This document shows, piece after piece, positions 35,588-46,253 of a DNA stretch of 64,000 nucleotides. The position numbers and the translations under genes were made by a program. The notes under the pieces are model-generated. The model was not told where the DNA came from and made no database searches. It saw only the letters and a program-made list of their open reading frames with translations. How positions within the stretch are numbered: position 1 is the stretch's first letter; each line of letters begins with the position of its first letter. Source of the DNA: Nostoc sp. CHAB 5844 (lineage in GTDB: Bacteria; Cyanobacteriota; Cyanobacteriia; Cyanobacteriales; Nostocaceae); the NCBI RefSeq assembly GCF_020829595.1, contig NZ_JAIVFW010000016.1:60646-124645 (forward strand), read 5' to 3'.

Positions 35588-35833
35588 TTAGAAGCGTTCT
35601 GGTTGAAACACAACAACAAATAAGTAAATGATTAGTGCTATTATTACTGCACATAAAACGCCATACGCCCAAGTAAATTGAATTTGCAATGTGCTATTAG
35701 CCGCATAAACTACACGAGAAATAACTAAATTTAGGCACATTGCCATAAAAATTACGATCGCCAGTTTTTGTTTACGCCATTGTGACCAAATATAGGCGAT
35801 CACCTGCATTAAACTCATCTGCTTTCTATTCAT
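35588..35833 (-). CDS. Small Kdp membrane subunit (KdpG/KdpF-like)
   Basis: This 81-residue protein has two hydrophobic segments (about 24-43 and 54-75). The end, ALIIYLFVVVFQPERF, matches the consensus of the tiny KdpF subunit (normally about 29 residues), so it looks like KdpF with an N-terminal extension containing one extra helix. Anabaena kdp operons have small extra genes called kdpG and kdpF in this position. It sits between kdpB and kdpC with 80-bp gaps on both sides. Confidence 0.75.
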   Translation of the reverse strand: MNRKQMSLMQVIAYIWSQWRKQKLAIVIFMAMCLNLVISRVVYAANSTLQIQFTWAYGVLCAVIIALIIYLFVVVFQPERF

Positions 35834-35915
35834 ACTTTTCTTTTCATTTCCCCTTCTACCAGAGTAAAAATCAAAATTTTATTCTTTTACCTTTTGCCTT
35901 TTTACTTTTACCTTT

Positions 35916-38015
35916 TTAAGCCAACCCTACGGCTGTAATCAACAAATCTATTAGTTTAATAGCAATAAATGGTGCAATCAGCCCACCTAAGCCATAAATT
36001 AAAATATTGCGTTGTAGCAATTGATTAGCTGTTAGGGGTCTAAATTGCACACCTTTCAAAGCCAAAGGAATTAAAGCGGGAATAATTAAAGCATTGTAAA
36101 TTAAAGCTGATAACACAGCCGAATTTGTGCTAGTCAAATTCATAATATTGAGACTTTGCAGGTTAGCTGCTGCAAAAATTACCGGAATAATTGCAAAATA
36201 CTTAGCAATATCATTAGCAATAGAAAATGTTGTTAATGCCCCACGAGTAATCAGCAGTTGTTTACCAATACTGACAATATCGATGAGTTTGGTGGGATCA
36301 GAGTCTAAATCTACCATGTTGGCAGCTTCTTTAGCAGCTTGAGTACCTGTATTCATAGCGACACCAACATTCGCCTGTGCTAATGCAGGAGCATCGTTAG
36401 TTCCGTCGCCTGTCATAGCTACCAGTTTGCCTTCAGCCTGCTCTCGTTGAATAACGCTGATTTTATCTTCTGGTGTGGCTTCGGCAATAAAATCATCCAC
36501 GCCGGCTTCTTGAGCAATTACAGATGCAGTAATGTGGTTATCGCCTGTGAGCATAACAGTACGCACACCCATACGGCGTAGCTGGGCGAAACGCTCACGA
36601 ATTCCGGGTTTGACAATATCTTTGAGATAGATGACACCATAAATTTCTTGATCTAAGCAAACTGCTAGAGGTGTACCTCCTTGTTGGGAAACTCGCTGGT
36701 ATGCAGCATCTAGTTCTGGGGTATCTTGGCCATTGCGGGAACGGACAAATCCTTGAATCGCTCCGACTGCACCTTTACGAACTTCTCTACCATTGCTTAA
36801 GTTCGTGCCACTCATGCGAGTTTTAGCAGAAAATTCTACAGCTTCGGCATGATTGGGATCAAAATCCAGGCGTGCGCCTAATCTTTCTGCGAGTCGAACA
36901 ATGGATTTTCCTTCTGGTGTATCGTCAAATATGCTGGCTATCAAGGAAATGTAAGCCACTTCCTGCATAGAATGACCGTTGATTGGAATGAATTCTTCTG
37001 CTAAACGGTTGCCAAGGGTAATTGTGCCAGTTTTATCTAAAACTAGGGTGTTGACATCGCCACACGCTTCCACGGCTCGTCCAGAAGTGGCAATGACGTT
37101 ATATTGGGCGACTCTATCCATACCTGCAATCCCAATCGCACTGAGTAAGCCACCAATGGTTGTAGGGATCAATGCCACTAATAACGCAACTAAAACTGGT
37201 ATGCTAATAGGACTTTGAACGTAGTAGGCGAAAGCTGGCAGAGTAGCGACAACAAACAAAAATACTAAACTTAATACTGCCAATAATACTGTTAATGCGA
37301 TTTCGTTAGGGGTTTTGCTGCGTTCTGCCCCTTCTACTAAAGCAATCATTCGATCAATAAAGCCTTTGCCGGGATCAGCTGTGACGCGAATGATTAATTC
37401 GTCAGAGATGATCCGTGTTCCACCTGTAACAGAACTCGCTACATCGGAACCCGACTCTTTAAGAACTGGTGCAGATTCGCCAGTAATTGCTGATTCATCC
37501 ACCGAAGCGACACCCATGATGACTTCGCCATCAGCGGGAATGGTATCGCCAGCAATAACATATATATTGTCTCCTTGTTTGAGGGTGGTGGAAGGAACTT
37601 CGGTAATTGAGCCATCGGGGGCGAGTTTTTTGGCTGTTGTCTCTGATTTGGTCGATCGCAGTGCATCGGCTTGGGCTTTACCGCGTCCTTCGGCTACGGC
37701 TTCGGCAAAGTTAGCAAACCAGACAGTAAAAAACAAAATCCCGGTGAGTATGCCGTTGAATAGTTGGGGGTTTCGCTGTTGGGTAGGGCCAAATAAGTTG
37801 GGATCAATCGTGACGGCGAAGGTAATAAGTGTGCCTATCCATACCAAAAACATTACGGGATTTTTGATAGCAGCTTTGGGATTCAGCTTAATAAAAGCAT
37901 CTCTGATTGCTCTGATATAAATTCCTTTAGTATTTATTCTGGCTTGTTTACGGGCTTGACGACGATCGCTCGGACGCGATTTTTTAGACTTAGGGGTAGG
38001 TGCAACTGGATTCAT
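35916..38015 (-). CDS. kdpB: Potassium-transporting P-type ATPase subunit B
   Basis: A 699-residue P-type ATPase. TGES is at 178-181, the phosphorylated Asp is D327 in [12 protein letters not shown], the hinge [20 protein letters not shown] and [19 protein letters not shown] follow. KdpB couples ATP hydrolysis to K+ uptake via KdpA. The N-terminal 25 residues are basic and extend beyond the E. coli protein. Separated from kdpA by 131 bp including a 28-bp palindrome. Confidence 0.97.
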   Translation of the reverse strand: MNPVAPTPKSKKSRPSDRRQARKQARINTKGIYIRAIRDAFIKLNPKAAIKNPVMFLVWIGTLITFAVTIDPNLFGPTQQRNPQLFNGILTGILFFTVWFANFAEAVAEGRGKAQADALRSTKSETTAKKLAPDGSITEVPSTTLKQGDNIYVIAGDTIPADGEVIMGVASVDESAITGESAPVLKESGSDVASSVTGGTRIISDELIIRVTADPGKGFIDRMIALVEGAERSKTPNEIALTVLLAVLSLVFLFVVATLPAFAYYVQSPISIPVLVALLVALIPTTIGGLLSAIGIAGMDRVAQYNVIATSGRAVEACGDVNTLVLDKTGTITLGNRLAEEFIPINGHSMQEVAYISLIASIFDDTPEGKSIVRLAERLGARLDFDPNHAEAVEFSAKTRMSGTNLSNGREVRKGAVGAIQGFVRSRNGQDTPELDAAYQRVSQQGGTPLAVCLDQEIYGVIYLKDIVKPGIRERFAQLRRMGVRTVMLTGDNHITASVIAQEAGVDDFIAEATPEDKISVIQREQAEGKLVAMTGDGTNDAPALAQANVGVAMNTGTQAAKEAANMVDLDSDPTKLIDIVSIGKQLLITRGALTTFSIANDIAKYFAIIPVIFAAANLQSLNIMNLTSTNSAVLSALIYNALIIPALIPLALKGVQFRPLTANQLLQRNILIYGLGGLIAPFIAIKLIDLLITAVGLA

Positions 38016-38118
38016 ATAAGCAGGGGGCAGGGGACAGGAGGCAGTGGTTCGGCTTCGCCCTTCGGCTATGCTCAGGACAAGCTCACCAACCAGGCAGGGG
38101 GCAAGAGGCAGTACTCTT

Positions 38119-38146
38119 GTACAGACGCGATTAATCGCGTCTGTAC
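38119..38146. repeat. 28-bp perfect palindrome directly after the kdpA stop codon
   Basis: The 14-bp arm GTACAGACGCGATT is followed at once by its exact reverse complement, ending one base before the kdpA stop codon (minus strand). RNA from this site would fold into a hairpin with almost no loop in the kdpA-kdpB spacer. Similar palindromes recur in this window. A role in lowering kdpB readthrough or shielding the kdpA 3' end is possible but unproven. Confidence 0.8.
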
Positions 38147-39832
38147 TTAACTACCAGATGTTAGTTTAAATCCTTCGGCAATGGGGCCTAGGGCTAAAAC
38201 GGGAAAAAATGTCAATACCCCTAAAATCAGCACTATGCCAGCTGTAACTGTGGTGAATAGTAATGAATCGGTTTTGAGTGTTCCCGGTGTTTCTGGTGTG
38301 ATTGGTTTGCGCGACATACTATCAGCCAACAGCAAGATGGCAATAATTGGGATGTAGCGCCCACCAAAGATGCTGAAACCTGTGCTTAAATTCCACCACA
38401 GGGTATTATCAGCTAGTTTCTCTAAACCGGAACCGTTATTAGCTGCGGCTGAAGCATATTCATAAACTACTTGGGAAATGCCGTGAAAGCCTGGGTTAGT
38501 AATTCCTGAAAGCGAGAAGGGATAAGCTAAGGCGATCGCACTGGGAATTAAAATCACGATGGGGTGAATCAACAACACAACACTGGCGAGGACAATTTCG
38601 CGTTTTTCGATTTTGCGTCCTAAAAATTCTGGTGTGCGTCCCACCATCAACCCAGTTAAGAACACGGTGAGAATTAAGTAAATCAGCAAGTAAGCTGTAC
38701 CTGTACCTTGCCCTCCCCAGATAATCTGCACAAATAAGTTAAATAATGTAGCAAATAATCCTTGGGGCATTAAAGAATCGTGCATTCCATTCACAGCACC
38801 AGTCATTGTGGCTGTGGTAGTAACTGCCCACAGTGCTGTTCCTACCGCCCCAAATCTGACTTCTTTACCTTCTAAGTTCGGCAGTTCTACTCCCAGTGTG
38901 CCGTTGACGAGGGGATTTCCTTGCAGTTCTCCACTGACTGTCACCCAAACAAGAATTACGAAAGCTGTAAACACCATCCAAAACAGTAGCCAAGCTTGTT
39001 TGATGTTTTTGGCAAACATCCCATAGGTAAATATCATGGCTGCGGGAATAGCCATCATCGCAATGAGTTCGATTAAGTTAGACGCACCATTCGGATTTTC
39101 AAAGGGATGGGCAGAATTCGCTACAAAGAAACCACCGCCGTTCTCACCCAGCATTTTAATCATCTCAAAGGAAGCTACGGGGCCTCTGGCAATATATTGT
39201 GTGCTTCCCTCTATGGTTTCTACTACCAATGGTTTGTCGATTGTTTGTGGTACGCCTAATACAACGAGGGCGATCGCACCAATTACGGAAATTGGCAGTA
39301 ATATCCTAGTAATGCCACGAATAAGGTCAACATAAAAGTTACCCAACTTTTTACTAGTTAATCCCCGAATAAACGCGATCCCCACCGCCAAACCCGTACC
39401 AGCAGAAGTAAACATCAAAAAGCCTAAAGCGGCTACTTGGCTGAAGTAACTCAGGGTTGTCTCTGGGGTATAGTGTTGCTGGTCGGTATTGGTGACGAAG
39501 GAAATCACAGTGTGTAGCAATGTATCCCACCGTGGTGCAGCAAAGCCATTGGGATTCCAAGGTAAAAATCTTTGATAATATATCAACCCGAAAACTAAAA
39601 TACCCATGACAATGTTGCTGAACAGTATTGCCCGGATATACTGCCAGGCTGTCATATCATCTTTTCTGTTAACACCTGCTACCAGATAAATGCTGCGTTC
39701 TATCGGGTTCATTAAGGGATCAAGCAACGTTCTTTGTCCCATGAACACACGCGCTATATATCTTCCCAAAATTGGGGCGATCGCTATGACGATACACAAC
39801 GTCAAGCCGATTTGTAAAAAACCTTGTCCCAT
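38147..39832 (-). CDS. kdpA: Potassium-transporting ATPase subunit A
   Basis: A 561-residue membrane protein with about ten hydrophobic segments and K+-channel-like filter segments such as [36 protein letters not shown], and [16 protein letters not shown]. It is the K+-conducting subunit of the Kdp pump. First gene of the operon: order kdpA, kdpB, small subunit, kdpC, then the interrupting gene and kdpD. Length standard. Confidence 0.97.
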   Translation of the reverse strand: MGQGFLQIGLTLCIVIAIAPILGRYIARVFMGQRTLLDPLMNPIERSIYLVAGVNRKDDMTAWQYIRAILFSNIVMGILVFGLIYYQRFLPWNPNGFAAPRWDTLLHTVISFVTNTDQQHYTPETTLSYFSQVAALGFLMFTSAGTGLAVGIAFIRGLTSKKLGNFYVDLIRGITRILLPISVIGAIALVVLGVPQTIDKPLVVETIEGSTQYIARGPVASFEMIKMLGENGGGFFVANSAHPFENPNGASNLIELIAMMAIPAAMIFTYGMFAKNIKQAWLLFWMVFTAFVILVWVTVSGELQGNPLVNGTLGVELPNLEGKEVRFGAVGTALWAVTTTATMTGAVNGMHDSLMPQGLFATLFNLFVQIIWGGQGTGTAYLLIYLILTVFLTGLMVGRTPEFLGRKIEKREIVLASVVLLIHPIVILIPSAIALAYPFSLSGITNPGFHGISQVVYEYASAAANNGSGLEKLADNTLWWNLSTGFSIFGGRYIPIIAILLLADSMSRKPITPETPGTLKTDSLLFTTVTAGIVLILGVLTFFPVLALGPIAEGFKLTSGS

Positions 39833-40292
39833 TTATTTTGCGCTCAATTTAACTTAAGAAGGAGAAAGCTAATTATTTTAGATATATTGCGGATTTCCAC
39901 CATAAGTACAAAACTTGTGTCTCAAGGTGGAGATATAGAGTGTTTTACTTCTGAATTCTGAATTCTGACTCCTGAATTCTGCTATAAGAGTGAACTATTT
40001 GGTAATTAGATTGTGAGCAATTTGGCAATATTTTATTTAGTCTCAATACATCTATCTTGATTTACTCTGTTCATTCACTACAATTTTTTAGTGACTTTTT
40101 AAAGTTTCTGTCAAGAGTAGTTAAAATTAAATATTAGTTACTTATCAGTTGGTGATTTAGATCTATTTATGTAATTGCACTAATTTAATAGGAATTTAAT
40201 AATATACAAGTTTAAAGCAAAAGTATCATTTTACACATTGTTTTTCTATAGGATGGATATCTTACCCGCCTAACATGGTTAATTACAAAAAA
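39833..40292. other. kdp upstream region and intergenic sequence
   Basis: 460 bp between kdpA and the FAD monooxygenase. Near kdpA (39897-39928) TCCACC...GGTGGA can form a stem around 20-odd bases, and at 39950-39981 GAATTCTGAATTCTGACTCC-type tandem repeats appear. The kdp promoter should be here but no clear -10/-35 or riboswitch core could be identified; I looked for a ydaO-type c-di-AMP riboswitch and did not find its conserved core. Confidence 0.45.
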
Positions 40293-41594
40293 TTATTGTG
40301 ATAAAATTTCTTGATTTGATTTTTTTACTTTATCAACCCAATCTTGATATAAATTGAAAATTTCCGAGTAAGAAAGTTTACCTTCAGCAACAAGTTCAAA
40401 TAACGAGGGTAAGAAGAATTTAGGTAATATTGGATGCAAATATTTACTCAGACTATTCCTCAATAACAACTCAAAAAATAGCTTTTTCGAGGAGGGAAGA
40501 CCATAATCACTTAATTCCACCAAAGCAATGCCATCTGCTTGACGTTGAATAGTAAATTGTTCCACAGCGACAGCTAAATTATCAGAATATTTATCCAAAA
40601 TTTGATTAAAAATAACTGCATCTTCCAACGCCGCATTACAGCCTTGACCAAGAGAAGGTGAGACAGCATGAGCCGCATCTCCAATCAGCACTACACTATC
40701 ACCATAATGGTAGCGGTTACAGCGTACTGTTAATACTCTAGATACTGATCTACTCGCAAAATCTTCGGCTTCTGATGATGGCATGATCTGCCCAATCTCT
40801 GGGAAATATTGCCGAAAATAGCTCAATACTTCTTGTTGTGTAGCTAGTTCGGCAATTGTTTTATCCTGGTGAGGAAACAGCACAACACCACTCATACTGC
40901 TGTCCATTTGATATACCAATAAAACAGTTGTACTGTTATCTATTCGCCAAGAGTGAACTTTACCTTGTTGCCAGTTGATGCCTAATTTTGGATTTAAAGG
41001 TGGTAAAAAAATAGATTTATAGTCGTTAGGGACGTAATTTTGTTTGCACTTAAAGTTGTCTGTCTTGAGAAGACTTTCTCTTACTACTGAACGCGCCCCA
41101 TCTGCACCTACTAATAGGTCATAATCAACCGTTATCTCGGCTTCGGAATCAACTTTTTTGAACTTTACCTGCTTGGCGGCACAATCTACTTGTATACATT
41201 GATGGTTGAAGTGAATATTGAGTTGATTGCGATCGCCTTTTGTGGTCAACTGTTCTAACAATTTAATCACCAAGTTGGTGCGGTCAAGACTCCACGTTTG
41301 ATACTTTCGATTAATTACCCGCGTTTTAGCATTATTTTCGTGTAGCACTGCTCCGTTGGTTTTTAAGCTGATGGCTTTAACAGCTTCCTCCAGTCCTTCA
41401 ATTTGCCGTAAAGCATTTATCCCTCTTTGACTGAGAACGATAGGAAAGGTGCGAGACTTAGAAAATGAGGCAGTTCGCGGATCGCTACGAAAATCGAAAA
41501 TATCTATTTGATATTTTTCCTGACGGCGCAACAAGTAGTGAGTTAGTAGAACTCCGCTAGGGCCAGCACCAACGATCGCTACTTTTTTCACCAT
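40293..41594 (-). CDS. FAD-dependent aromatic-ring monooxygenase-like oxidoreductase
   Basis: A 433-residue flavoprotein with the N-terminal dinucleotide motif VAIVGAGPSGVLLTHYLLRR, the DG fingerprint DYDLLVGADGARSVVRESL, and the GD motif VVLIGDAAHAVSPSLGQGCN. This is the group A monooxygenase fold (UbiH/kynurenine monooxygenase-like). The substrate is unclear. Stop lies 25 bp from priA on the same strand in the downstream direction, so it follows priA in transcription. Confidence 0.85.
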   Translation of the reverse strand: MVKKVAIVGAGPSGVLLTHYLLRRQEKYQIDIFDFRSDPRTASFSKSRTFPIVLSQRGINALRQIEGLEEAVKAISLKTNGAVLHENNAKTRVINRKYQTWSLDRTNLVIKLLEQLTTKGDRNQLNIHFNHQCIQVDCAAKQVKFKKVDSEAEITVDYDLLVGADGARSVVRESLLKTDNFKCKQNYVPNDYKSIFLPPLNPKLGINWQQGKVHSWRIDNSTTVLLVYQMDSSMSGVVLFPHQDKTIAELATQQEVLSYFRQYFPEIGQIMPSSEAEDFASRSVSRVLTVRCNRYHYGDSVVLIGDAAHAVSPSLGQGCNAALEDAVIFNQILDKYSDNLAVAVEQFTIQRQADGIALVELSDYGLPSSKKLFFELLLRNSLSKYLHPILPKFFLPSLFELVAEGKLSYSEIFNLYQDWVDKVKKSNQEILSQ

Positions 41595-41619
41595 AATTCA
41601 ACTCACTACTACCCCAATT

Positions 41620-44214
41620 TCATAATATATTCACTGGATCGACATCTATAGTCAAGCTAACATTATCACAACATAACTCTCTGACTTCCTCCCAATTGGG
41701 TAACTGTGGTAATTTATCAGCATTAAATTTCAGCAAGATTTGCCAACGGTAACGATTTGCTACCCGCATTACACCCGCTGGTGCGGGGCCGAGGATTTCA
41801 AATCCTGCTTGACTACTCAAATTTGTAGCAATGATTTGCGCGGTATTCTGCACTTGTATTGGGTCAAGGCTGCTAAGACGCAATAAAATTAATCTACCGT
41901 AGGGAGGATAATCTAAGGCTTGTCGTTGTTCTAATTCGGCTTGGCAAAAAGACTGATAATCGTGGGCGCTGACTGCTTCAATTACAGGATGTTCTGGCGT
42001 GTAAGTTTGCACTATGACTCTCCCGGCATCGTCGCCTCTACCTGCGCGTCCGGCTACTTGGGTGAGAGTTTGAAATGCCCGTTCGCTGGCGCGGTAATCT
42101 GATAAATGCAGCAGTCCATCAGCAGCGACAACTCCCACTAGTGTTACCTGTGGTAAATCTAAACCTTTGGTTAGCATTTGCGTCCCCACTAATAAATCTG
42201 CTTCGCCGTTAGCAAACTGAGTCAATAAGGTACGGTGTGCGCCTTTGTTGCGGGTGGTATCGCTATCAAAACGGATGCAACGCAATTGGGGAAACTGTTT
42301 GGCTAATTCCTGAGTGACGCGTTGTGTGCCACTACCAAAGAACTTTAAGTAAGGCGAACTGCAATCGGGGCAGTATTGGGGATGCGATCGCCCATAATTA
42401 CAGTAATGACACCGCAATAATTGCGGCGCTCCTGCTTCTGTATGGTGATACGCTAAAGACACATCACAGTAAGGACACTCCAGGACATAGCCACAACTGC
42501 GGCAAGACACAAAGGTACTATGTCCCCGGCGATGAATAAATAAAATTCCCTGTTGTCTTTTTTCTTGCAGTTGCCCTAAAGCTTCTTGCAAACTGCGACT
42601 AAATATTGACCGATTCCCCTGCTGTAATTCCAGTCGCATATCTACCACCTCCACTGGTGGTAATGGGCGCGAGTTGATGCGTTCGGGAAGGGAGAGGTAG
42701 TGAGTGGGGTGTGAGGGTGTGAGGGTGTGAGGGTATGAGGGTATAGGAGAAATTGGCAGTAAATTTTCTCCCCTGCGCCCCTGCACCCTTGCACCCCTGT
42801 CCTCCTCATTCCCCACACTCACCCAACTCTCTAACGACGGAGTCGCAGAACCTAAAACTAGAGGACAATTTTCTAACTTGGCACGCCACTGGGCGACGGT
42901 GCGGGCGTGGTAGGTGGGGATGGGAGAATCTTGTTTGAAACTACTGTCGTGTTCTTCGTCTAAGATAATTAAACCAAGTTTGGGTAAGGGTGCAAAAATT
43001 GCACTGCGCGTCCCGATGACAACTTGAGGTTCGCCAGTCAGCATTTGTCGCCAAGTGTCGTAACGTTCGCCTTCGGAAAGGGCGCTGTGATAAACGGCGA
43101 CTCTGTTTCCAAAGCGGGCGCGGAATCTGTCGGTGAGTTGGGGTGTGAGTCCAATTTCGGGGACTAAGACTAAGGCTGATTTACCTTGATTGAGTAGTGG
43201 TGCGATCGCTTGTAAATATACTTCTGTCTTACCGGAACCTGTTATGCCGTGTAACAAGACTTGAGCAAATCCATTAATGGCATTTATAGTTGCTAAGGCG
43301 TTGGCTTGGGCTGCATTTAAGGATTTTGCTTGGTCTTGGGTTAATGTTGGCCCTTGTTCTTTGCGTAAAATTTCTCGTTCTTCTAGAACAACACAACCTT
43401 TCTGCTCCAATCCTCTCAGTGTAGAGGTAGTTGTTTTACATATTTGAAGAAATTCACTCAGCCACAACTCGCCACCACAATCACGTAAAATTTTCAGAAT
43501 TTCTCGTTGCCGTATATTCAAGTTTACGTGCAACCCGTCATTAACTAATGTAACTACTAGCTTGGTCTGAGGGCGAGAGCTTTTCGGTAATTCTACATAA
43601 GTTTCTGCCCAACCACGAGCAAGTAATTGTTCTTTTCCTCGATTAAATCCTTTGACTTGGCGTTTGAGAAATTTAAAACTATAATCTCCATCTGCTTGAG
43701 ATTGCAAAATCTCTAGTATTTGTCTGGCTGCTATGGAACGAAGAAATTCTCCTGCACCATTGGGAATGCTTTCTCGTTTAAGACGAATGCGGTGTTGCGA
43801 ACGACCTAGCAACCCAGGCGGTAAAGCAACGCGGATTACTTGAATTAAAGATGTGTAGTAATATCCTGAAACTAGTTCTAGTAATTTCCAATAGCTATCT
43901 CGAAAAAAATCTTTTTGGATGACATCTTCTACATCTCTGATTTTTTCAGGTGCTAGATTACTTGGAGGTTCTGCCAAAAGGCGAATTGCTATCCCCCCTA
44001 CCTGTTGAGTGCGAAGTGGGACACTCAGAATATCTCCTGGTTTTACTTCTAACTCAGGAGGTAATCGATACGGATATAGCTTGGCTTCTGTTTCTGTTGC
44101 ACCTGGACAGTCTACTAATACTTCAATGTAGCGATCACCCAAATTTTGGGCTTGGTATGACTCCCCTGGCTCTGCCACTACTAAATTTTGTAAATTTAAG
44201 TCATTAATATACAT
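41620..44214 (-). CDS. priA: Primosomal replication protein PriA (3'-5' helicase)
   Basis: This 864-residue helicase restarts stalled replication forks. Walker A is LLHGITGSGKTEVYLQAIAP, the DEAH-like box is LIILDEEHDSSFK, and eight cysteines in CRSCGYVLECPYCDVSLAYH and LRCHYCNYGRSHPQYCPDC bind zinc. Between LGSATPSLESWVSV and YLSLPERINSRPLPPVEVV there is a roughly 37-residue insertion of low-complexity sequence (ISPIPSYPHTLTPSHPTHY) encoded partly by octanucleotide repeats at 42710-42749. The rest is the usual length for cyanobacterial PriA. Confidence 0.95.
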   Translation of the reverse strand: MYINDLNLQNLVVAEPGESYQAQNLGDRYIEVLVDCPGATETEAKLYPYRLPPELEVKPGDILSVPLRTQQVGGIAIRLLAEPPSNLAPEKIRDVEDVIQKDFFRDSYWKLLELVSGYYYTSLIQVIRVALPPGLLGRSQHRIRLKRESIPNGAGEFLRSIAARQILEILQSQADGDYSFKFLKRQVKGFNRGKEQLLARGWAETYVELPKSSRPQTKLVVTLVNDGLHVNLNIRQREILKILRDCGGELWLSEFLQICKTTTSTLRGLEQKGCVVLEEREILRKEQGPTLTQDQAKSLNAAQANALATINAINGFAQVLLHGITGSGKTEVYLQAIAPLLNQGKSALVLVPEIGLTPQLTDRFRARFGNRVAVYHSALSEGERYDTWRQMLTGEPQVVIGTRSAIFAPLPKLGLIILDEEHDSSFKQDSPIPTYHARTVAQWRAKLENCPLVLGSATPSLESWVSVGNEEDRGARVQGRRGENLLPISPIPSYPHTLTPSHPTHYLSLPERINSRPLPPVEVVDMRLELQQGNRSIFSRSLQEALGQLQEKRQQGILFIHRRGHSTFVSCRSCGYVLECPYCDVSLAYHHTEAGAPQLLRCHYCNYGRSHPQYCPDCSSPYLKFFGSGTQRVTQELAKQFPQLRCIRFDSDTTRNKGAHRTLLTQFANGEADLLVGTQMLTKGLDLPQVTLVGVVAADGLLHLSDYRASERAFQTLTQVAGRAGRGDDAGRVIVQTYTPEHPVIEAVSAHDYQSFCQAELEQRQALDYPPYGRLILLRLSSLDPIQVQNTAQIIATNLSSQAGFEILGPAPAGVMRVANRYRWQILLKFNADKLPQLPNWEEVRELCCDNVSLTIDVDPVNIL
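42704..42811. repeat. In-frame repeat insertion in priA with TGTGAGGG octanucleotide units
   Basis: Three perfect TGTGAGGG units (42710-42733) followed by TATGAGGG and TATAGGAG, then low-complexity sequence, sit within priA. The reading frame is kept, adding about 37 residues between helicase motifs. The tract resembles the intergenic tandem repeats of this genome and may vary between strains. Confidence 0.75.
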
Positions 44215-44994
44215 ATTTTTTGTTTTTTATTGACAGGAATTGATCATCCCTTCTCTTAGCTCTAAAAAATTTAACTTTTTTCTCCCTACAAGGTAAAGTG
44301 TATTTCGCAATACTTTTATCCCTCATGATACTTGATAAGTTTCCTGTTATGTAACCTACTAGACAAATCAAACTTAGCCATACGTGCAATAAATATTTAA
44401 AGTCCACCTACGAGAAAAACAAAACTATATCCCTAAGTATTTATGAAATCATTTGTCCATTTACTAAATATGGCGTAGCCTTTTTCCGCCCATTGATAGA
44501 TATTCAATTGTTTGTATATATGAGATGCTTTTATACAAATAAATTATTTCAGAAAATTAAGTTACTGAAATTGTGACGTTTAGAAAGTTTTATGAAATTC
44601 AAATAATACAGAATCAAGACATTAAATTTAGACATTAATCACCACTCCTAAAGCTTAAAAATTTTATAAAAATACAGATTTTTTAAGGAATAGGAAGAAT
44701 TACTGGATTTCTTGTACATTTGTGAAGGGTGAGAATGGTTGAGGGCGTTTGACAGATTTAGGGATTAATAAAAAAATAAGGAATATATCTGTTAGAACCT
44801 GAGACAATAATTTTTTAGGTGCAATAACCAGTAATTGCAAGAGGTTCTATCTAGCAAGAACCAAAAAATGACAGCTAGAAAAGAATTTTGGTTTTGTTAA
44901 GTAATTAGTAGAAACTTGTACTTTGCTATAGAGAGGGTGCATTTGTTTCTAAGGGGAAACTACCAAGCAGTAAGCGAGTAGCTGTCAAGGAATT
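44215..44994. other. Long AT-rich leader/intergenic region upstream of the sigma factor
   Basis: 780 bp between priA and the sigma factor gene with no convincing gene. A GGTTCT...AGAACC hairpin lies at 44843-44862. The last 150 bp could be a 5' UTR (AAGGAATT precedes the ATG). No promoter could be assigned. Confidence 0.5.
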
Positions 44995-46164
44995 ATGTAC
45001 CAAACCAAGCAACCATCCTTAAAGGAAACTATGAATATTGCTGAATTGGGAACAATGGAAATATTGGAAAACGCTGCCGATACAGAAGAGCAACTACTCG
45101 AAAGTTTAGAATTATTGGTAGAAGAAGAACCCCCAATTGCAGAAAGTCTCGAACCAGAAGAACGTGATGGGGATGAGATGGCGGCAGCTCGACCTTCAGG
45201 ATATAACAAAACCGAGCATGATGATGCTGTAGGTGCGTTTTTTAAAGAGATGGCACGTTATCCGCTGCTGAAACCAGATGAAGAAGTAGAATTAGCGCGG
45301 CGAGTCCGATTTTTAGAAGAAGTCCAGGAAATCCAAGCCGCCTTGCAAGCCGAACTAGGACAGCAACCGACGAAAGTCCAAGTAGCTGCCCAGTTAGATA
45401 TGACTGAAAAGCAGCTAGAAAACCGCTTGTATCAAGGTCGAGTCGCTAAACGTAAAATGATTCGCTCGAACCTTCGATTAGTCGTATCAATTGCCAAGCG
45501 ATATTTAAATCGCGGAGTGCCTTTTCTAGATTTAATTCAAGAAGGGGCGATGGGATTAAATCGCGCCACAGAAAAATTTGATCCCGATAAAGGATATAAG
45601 TTTTCCACTTATGCTTACTGGTGGATTAGACAAGCGATTACGCGAGCGATCGCTAACGATGCCCGGACAATTCGCTTACCAATACATATCGTAGAAAAAC
45701 TTAACAAACTCAAAAAAGCCCAACGCGAACTTAAACAAAAACTCGGTCGCAACCCCACAGAGGCAGAAATGGCCGCTTCTTTGGAAATGACCGTCCAACA
45801 ACTACGCCAACTACAACAATTACGTCGTCAAGCACTCTCCCTCAACCACCGTGTTGGTAAAGAAGAAGATACAGAATTGATGGACTTATTAGAAGACGAA
45901 GATAACCTCTCTCCAGAAGCAAAAATGAATGAAAACATGATGCGTCAGGAAATTTGGGAAGTCTTGGGTGACGTACTAACTCCACGGGAAAAAGACGTAA
46001 TATCTTTACGCTATGGACTCACAACTAGTGAACCCTGCACTCTAGAAGAAGTTGGCAATATGTTTAACTTATCGCGTGAACGAGTGCGCCAAATTCAAAG
46101 CAAAGCCATGCGAAAATTGCGTCGTCCTCACATCGCCAAACGTTTAAAGGGTTGGTTAATTTAA
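44995..46164 (+). CDS. sigC: Group 2 RNA polymerase sigma factor, SigC-like
   Basis: A 389-residue sigma-70 family protein. Region 1.2 starts DAVGAFFKEMARYPLLKPDE, region 2 has the core-binding and -10 recognition string RSNLRLVVSIAKRYLNRGVP, then FLDLIQEGAMGLNRATEKFD and YAYWWIRQAITRAIA, and region 4 has the helix-turn-helix CTLEEVGNMFNLSRERVRQI. The acidic N-terminal extension (about 70 residues) lacks the long region 1.1 of primary SigA. The DAVGAFFKEMARYPLL start is what I associate with cyanobacterial SigC; the family is certain, the letter less so. Single gene behind a long leader. Confidence 0.9.
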   Translation: MYQTKQPSLKETMNIAELGTMEILENAADTEEQLLESLELLVEEEPPIAESLEPEERDGDEMAAARPSGYNKTEHDDAVGAFFKEMARYPLLKPDEEVELARRVRFLEEVQEIQAALQAELGQQPTKVQVAAQLDMTEKQLENRLYQGRVAKRKMIRSNLRLVVSIAKRYLNRGVPFLDLIQEGAMGLNRATEKFDPDKGYKFSTYAYWWIRQAITRAIANDARTIRLPIHIVEKLNKLKKAQRELKQKLGRNPTEAEMAASLEMTVQQLRQLQQLRRQALSLNHRVGKEEDTELMDLLEDEDNLSPEAKMNENMMRQEIWEVLGDVLTPREKDVISLRYGLTTSEPCTLEEVGNMFNLSRERVRQIQSKAMRKLRRPHIAKRLKGWLI

Positions 46165-46167
46165 GTC

Positions 46168-46253
46168 AAAAGTCAAAAGTCAAAAAACTATTGACTCCTG
46201 TCCATTAACCATAGACTATGGACAATTGACAAATGACTATTGACCACTGACCA
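46168..46253. repeat. Short tandem repeats (AGTCAAA heptamers and AATGACC units)
   Basis: AGTCAAA occurs three times in tandem at 46167-46187, followed by degenerate TTGACAAATGACTATTGACC-type units up to the next start codon. These are the short tandemly repeated repetitive sequences typical of heterocystous cyanobacteria. Confidence 0.8.

Noticed and set aside
39833..40292. Possible c-di-AMP riboswitch upstream of kdpA
   Set aside because: I looked for the ydaO-type core and found no match; only a loose stem and tandem repeats are present.
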